Assembly: GCA_900543715.1 (NCBI GenBank)
Contig: UQSX01000012.1
Coordinates: 1 to 62,308 of the forward strand
Reading direction: 5' to 3'
Source: an uncultured Blautia sp.
GTDB lineage: Bacteria > Bacillota > Clostridia > Lachnospirales > Lachnospiraceae
Length of the DNA stretch: 62,308 nt
Shown in pieces: positions 59,515 to 62,308 of the stretch. Both the position numbers and the translations under genes were made by a program. The notes below the pieces were generated by a model. That model was not told the origin of the DNA, did no database searches, and worked only from the letters and a program-made list of their open reading frames with translations. The stretch's first letter is position 1. Every line of letters starts with the position of its first letter.

Positions 59515-60396
59515 ATGGAATATAAGAGTTTTATTTTTGAAGTGCGGAGCAGGTATAAGGAATTCCGGCCTTCGGAACAGAAGGCAGCGGATATTATTCT
59601 GAATGAAGATAAGAGGATCCTGGACTGGACCATTGAGGAGTTCGCCCAGGCAGCGGGAGTCAGCCAGCCTACGGTGATCCGGTTTGCAAGGGCCCTGGGA
59701 CTTAAAGGCTATCGGGAGCTGAAGAATAAGGTCCTGGAGGAATATGCCAGAAAAAAGGAAGAGCCGGATCCGGCGGAAATCCTGAATTATCCGGTGCAGA
59801 AGGAAGACCGGATCGTGGATATCCCGGCAAAAGTGATCATGACCAATATCCGCCATCTGGAGGAGGTCTTAAAGGCTTTGTCTTCCTATGAATTTGTCCG
59901 GGCGGTAAATGCCCTGGAAAAGGCAGAGAACATTTCCGTGTATGCAGTAGAAAATTCCTCCTGCACAGCTGAGGATTTTGCTACGAAAATGACTTATATC
60001 GGAAAGCAGGTATATTTTAACAAAGACGGCTATATGCAGAAGGTTAATGCCAAGAACCTGACAGAGCGGGATGTGGCCATGGGGATTTCCCATACCGGCC
60101 AGTCCCGGCATACAGTGGACGCCCTGCGCTGTGCAAAAGAATCGGGGGCTATGACCATTGCTATCACCAATTATCAGCAGGCCCTGATCAACAAGTATGC
60201 AGATATTATTTTATGCACAGAAAATACCCAGTATATGTACGGCAATGCTATTTTTTCCAGAAGCGCCCAGATCTCCCTGGTGGATATGCTGTATCTGGGG
60301 GTTTTCCTGAAGAATTACGACTATTATGCAGAGAAGCTGAATAACAGTTGGAAAAACATACAGGACCTGGTCTATGAAAGAGACAGCCGGTTTTAA
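59515..60396 (+). CDS. RpiR family transcriptional regulator
   Basis: A 293-residue regulator with an N-terminal RpiR helix-turn-helix (ILDWTIEEFAQAAGVSQPTVIRFARALGLKGYRELKN) and a C-terminal SIS sugar-phosphate-binding domain (ISVYAVENSSCTAEDFATKM; AMGISHTGQSRHTVDALRCAKESGA). ATG 59515 has AAGGAAG upstream; a frame extending to 59368 gives a non-homologous leader. It precedes the remains of an ABC importer, which it probably controls or once controlled. Confidence 0.88.
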   Translation: MEYKSFIFEVRSRYKEFRPSEQKAADIILNEDKRILDWTIEEFAQAAGVSQPTVIRFARALGLKGYRELKNKVLEEYARKKEEPDPAEILNYPVQKEDRIVDIPAKVIMTNIRHLEEVLKALSSYEFVRAVNALEKAENISVYAVENSSCTAEDFATKMTYIGKQVYFNKDGYMQKVNAKNLTERDVAMGISHTGQSRHTVDALRCAKESGAMTIAITNYQQALINKYADIILCTENTQYMYGNAIFSRSAQISLVDMLYLGVFLKNYDYYAEKLNNSWKNIQDLVYERDSRF

Positions 60397-60422
60397 AAGA
60401 CGGGTAGAAAAACTACAAGGCG

Positions 60423-60480
60423 AAAATCACAGAGAAGAGGATTCTTTGAGGAATCTTAACTTCCCTGTGATTTTTGTTTT
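60423..60480 (+). terminator. Terminator of the rpiR-type gene
   Basis: AAAATCACAG/CTGTGATTTT (60423-60432, 60465-60474) with an inner GATTC/GAATC pair and a GTTTTT tail. Confidence 0.8.
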
Positions 60481-60490
60481 TACAGCTCTG

Positions 60491-60700
60491 GACTGGGCTA
60501 TTTCTGACGAGGCTATGGACCTGTACCGGGTGAATTACCCCATTGTCACCGTAGAGAATACAGGCACCTATGAAGGCTATGACAGCAACCCTCTGGACCA
60601 GCTGATTGATAATGACTTTTCCTGGGCTGCAGAGAATCGCGAGAATATCTTAAATGAGTGGATGGAGAAATACGACAGTAAATCGGAAGCAGAATCATAG
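60491..60700 (+). pseudogene. C-terminal remnant of an ABC substrate-binding protein
   Basis: About 69 codons in frame read DWAISDEAMDLYRVNYP and end NREN-ILNEWMEKYDSKSE. This is typical of the last quarter of iron/2-aminoethylphosphonate-type solute-binding proteins. The signal peptide and both lobes are missing. The open frame extends upstream only because it runs through the rpiR terminator to 60374, which is not real coding sequence. It sits in the normal place for a binding protein ahead of the ATPase and permease genes. Confidence 0.65.
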
Positions 60701-60715
60701 GAAGGGGATTGAAAG

Positions 60716-61972
60716 ATGGCATTTTTATCTGTGAAAAATATCGTGAAAAAATTCGATACACAGACTGCTCTGAATAATGTAAATGTGGATATAGAAAAAG
60801 GGGAGCTGGTCAGTATCCTGGGACCCTCAGGCTGCGGAAAGACCACCCTTCTGCGGATCATTGCAGGGCTGGAGACTCCCGATATGGGACAGGTATTTAT
60901 TGATGGAAAGGACTGTACCCAACTGCCTCCTTCCAAAAGAAACTTCGGTATTGTCTTTCAGTCTTACGCCCTGTTTCCTCATATGACCGTGGAGCAGAAT
61001 CTGATGTTTGGATTGAACCAGCAGAAGCATCTGTCAAAAGAGGAGCGGAAAGAACGGGACAGGGAGGTACTGGAAATGGTGGATCTTTATGACCATCGGA
61101 AAAAATATCCCTCTCAGCTTTCCGGAGGACAGCAGCAGAGGATCGCTCTGGCCAGAGCCATCTCTCTGAAACCGGCCTTTCTCCTTCTGGACGAGCCTTT
61201 GTCTGCCCTGGATGCAAAGGTCCGGGTAAAACTTCGGGCCGAGATACGCAGGATCCAGAAAAAGCTGGGGATTACCACTATCCTGGTCACCCATGACCAG
61301 GAAGAAGCCCTGACGATGGCGGATAAGATCGTGGTCATGAATAACGCAGTAGTGGAACAGATCGGTACGCCGAAAGAGATCTACAATGCTCCAAAGACGG
61401 CTTTTACCGCCCAATTTATCGGCACCATGAATCTGTATCAGCAGGACAGAACAGCCTGGGGCGTCCGTCCGGAACTGATCGGGATTACCAGGACTGCCAA
61501 AGCGGGAGACCCGGCATATTTAAAAGGAACTGTGGAGGAAATTGAGTTTCGGGGAGCCCTTACCCGGATTTATGGAAGATTGGAGGAGCGCGGGGAAACC
61601 GTCTGTGCGGATATGGATTCTCACCAGGAGGAAACCCTCTGTCTGAAGGAAAAAGAAGAGGTTAATTTGTGTACGCTAATATGCAATAAAAAGAAGAGGT
61701 ATTTTTCCATATTCCCCAGTCCGAGATCATCCGGTATCCGGGTCAGAAAGGAGCAGAAAGGAATACGGCATGAAGAGAATAAGAGATTGGAAACTGTATC
61801 GAAACCCGGGAAATATCCTGATGTTTTGTATGACCCTGGCCTTTGTGGTCATTCTGATCTGTCCCCTGTTTGCATTGTTTTCCAAGGCTTTTCTCACAGC
61901 TTCCGGAGAGTTTGCAGGGCTGGAAAATTATATGAAATACTTTTCTACTCCGGCCCTGTCCGTATCTATTAA
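60716..61972 (+). CDS. ABC transporter ATP-binding protein, frameshifted near its 3' end
   Basis: An importer ATPase of the PotA/PhnT/FbpC class. Walker A is GPSGCGKTT, the signature is LSGGQQQR, Walker B is LLLDEPLSALD, the H-loop is VTHDQEEA, and a TOBE domain starts near residue 245. The frame as it stands gives 418 residues and runs over the permease gene. One extra A in the five-A run at 61688-61692 restores a natural ending (FFHIPQSEIIRYPG..., stop at 61771-61773) with an ATGA overlap to the permease. A one-base deletion, real or from sequencing, is therefore likely. Confidence 0.82.
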   Translation: MAFLSVKNIVKKFDTQTALNNVNVDIEKGELVSILGPSGCGKTTLLRIIAGLETPDMGQVFIDGKDCTQLPPSKRNFGIVFQSYALFPHMTVEQNLMFGLNQQKHLSKEERKERDREVLEMVDLYDHRKKYPSQLSGGQQQRIALARAISLKPAFLLLDEPLSALDAKVRVKLRAEIRRIQKKLGITTILVTHDQEEALTMADKIVVMNNAVVEQIGTPKEIYNAPKTAFTAQFIGTMNLYQQDRTAWGVRPELIGITRTAKAGDPAYLKGTVEEIEFRGALTRIYGRLEERGETVCADMDSHQEETLCLKEKEEVNLCTLICNKKKRYFSIFPSPRSSGIRVRKEQKGIRHEENKRLETVSKPGKYPDVLYDPGLCGHSDLSPVCIVFQGFSHSFRRVCRAGKLYEILFYSGPVRIY

Positions 61973-62117
61973 AAATACCATGGTGGTGTCTCTGGCCGCC
62001 GCTGTGATGGGAACCCTGCTGGGATTCCTTTACGCTTACGGTCTGACCAGAACAGGGATAAAGGGAAAATCAGCAATTGGAAATCTACATAATTACCGCA
62101 CTAGTGAAATCACTTAG
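61770..62117 (+). pseudogene. 5' fragment of an ABC transporter permease
   Basis: The first about 100 codons encode a BPD-type permease start: basic N terminus, a first membrane helix (about 16-38) and the beginning of the permease domain (VSIKNTMVVSLAAAVMGTLLGFLYAYGLTR). Homology ends near GIKGKS at about 62070, and the frame then runs into unrelated sequence and stops. Normal permeases of this class have 500 or more residues. The gene is cut by foreign DNA or by a rearrangement. Confidence 0.75.
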
Positions 62118-62308
62118 ACAGTCGGTTGGTTCCAACTAGAGAAATCTCATCTGGAATATTCATACTATATAAGTAGAAAGTTATTTGCATTCGCACTGGC
62201 AATTTATAAAGAACAGTGCTGCTTTAGATATATCTGTTTGAAAGGCTTCATAGTATTCGGATATAAAATTTGATAATTGATCCATAATAGGCACCCTCCT
62301 TTGTTTTT
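62072..62308. other. Unrelated DNA interrupting the permease gene
   Basis: From about 62072 the sequence no longer fits a permease and becomes AT-rich. It contains AGTGA-AA-TCACT (62103-62114) and one small minus-strand frame with a strong ribosome site. It probably belongs to an inserted element that continues beyond the window. No transposase or integrase is visible in the piece available. Confidence 0.4.
62181..62285 (-). CDS. Possible small protein of 34 residues
   Basis: A minus-strand frame starting ATG at 62285 with AAAGGAGGG nine bases upstream. It reads MDQLSNFISEYYEAFQTD and ends NCQCECK. The ribosome site is the strongest in this end region, so translation is plausible. It could also be the 5' end of a longer gene broken by the same rearrangement. 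No family recognised. Confidence 0.35.
   Translation of the reverse strand: MDQLSNFISEYYEAFQTDISKAALFFINCQCECK

Noticed and set aside
60374..60490. Upstream part of the 108-codon frame before the binding-protein remnant
   Set aside because: It overlaps the end of the RpiR gene and runs through a clear terminator hairpin. Only the part after 60490 resembles a protein.
1..62308. CRISPR array or prophage
   Set aside because: No regularly spaced repeats with unique spacers and no phage structural, integrase or lysis genes were seen; the only mobile traces are the intron fragment and the right-edge junction.

Overview
The window reads as chromosomal DNA from a spore-forming, anaerobic gut Firmicute of the family Lachnospiraceae (a Blautia / Mediterraneibacter / Dorea-like genome). 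The evidence is moderate GC, strong AGGAGG-type ribosome sites, sporulation genes (SpoIID-like, SpoIIQ-like, SpoVT, a SleB-type hydrolase), anaerobic oxidative-stress genes (rubrerythrin, reverse rubrerythrin, PerR), and family-typical genes such as the DUF6062 and DUF6145 proteins and the long lysyl-tRNA synthetase. Genus and species are not fixed from the sequence.

Layout. 1-1.9 kb: tail of an unidentified gene with a decayed second copy of its end, a DUF6062 protein and a small membrane protein. 1.9-7.1 kb: O-acetylhomoserine sulfhydrylase, an MnmM-type methyltransferase, and the sporulation pair SpoIID / SpoIIQ-like around an opposing membrane gene. 7.2-10.3 kb, minus strand: nagA, rubrerythrin, reverse rubrerythrin and perR, with palindromes in front of perR and the reverse rubrerythrin. 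10.4-20.5 kb: carbohydrate use, comprising a LacI regulator with an amylosucrase-like GH13 enzyme (clear promoter plus operator), a hemolysin III protein, and an AraC regulator diverging from HAD phosphatase, GH36 alpha-galactosidase, MFS transporter and a second HAD gene. 20.5-24 kb: a probable structured minus-strand RNA with a pseudoknot, spoVT, pncB, an M15 peptidase and tRNA-Gln(CUG). 24-32.9 kb: housekeeping (acyl-ACP thioesterase, CvfB, methyltransferase, dnaE, pfkA, TrmH, an exported SH3/SleB hydrolase).

33-36.6 kb, minus strand: an accessory three-gene operon of an N-terminally truncated YesM-like kinase, a YesN-like regulator and an ADP-ribosylglycohydrolase. 36.8-45 kb: NfeD and SPFH membrane proteins, argF, birA, a DUF6145 protein, coaX, dusB, greA, lysS. 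The 5' end of a group IIC intron lies directly behind the lysS terminator.

45.2-53.4 kb is the most unusual stretch. A large XRE-like regulator diverges from a run of zinc-ribbon/TPR, unknown, YidD-like, SPFH-zinc-ribbon, membrane, zinc-ribbon/C-type-lectin and GH3 glucosaminidase-type proteins. The run has one good promoter with a 12-bp tandem repeat just upstream of its -35. I read it as a possible envelope-maintenance or surface-sensing module. 53.4-62.3 kb: MATE transporter, TetR regulator, oleate hydratase, a Lon-like AAA+ protein without a protease domain, then an RpiR-controlled ABC importer that is decaying: substrate-binding protein cut to a tail, ATPase frameshifted in a poly-A run, permease truncated at the junction with unrelated DNA that fills the end of the window.
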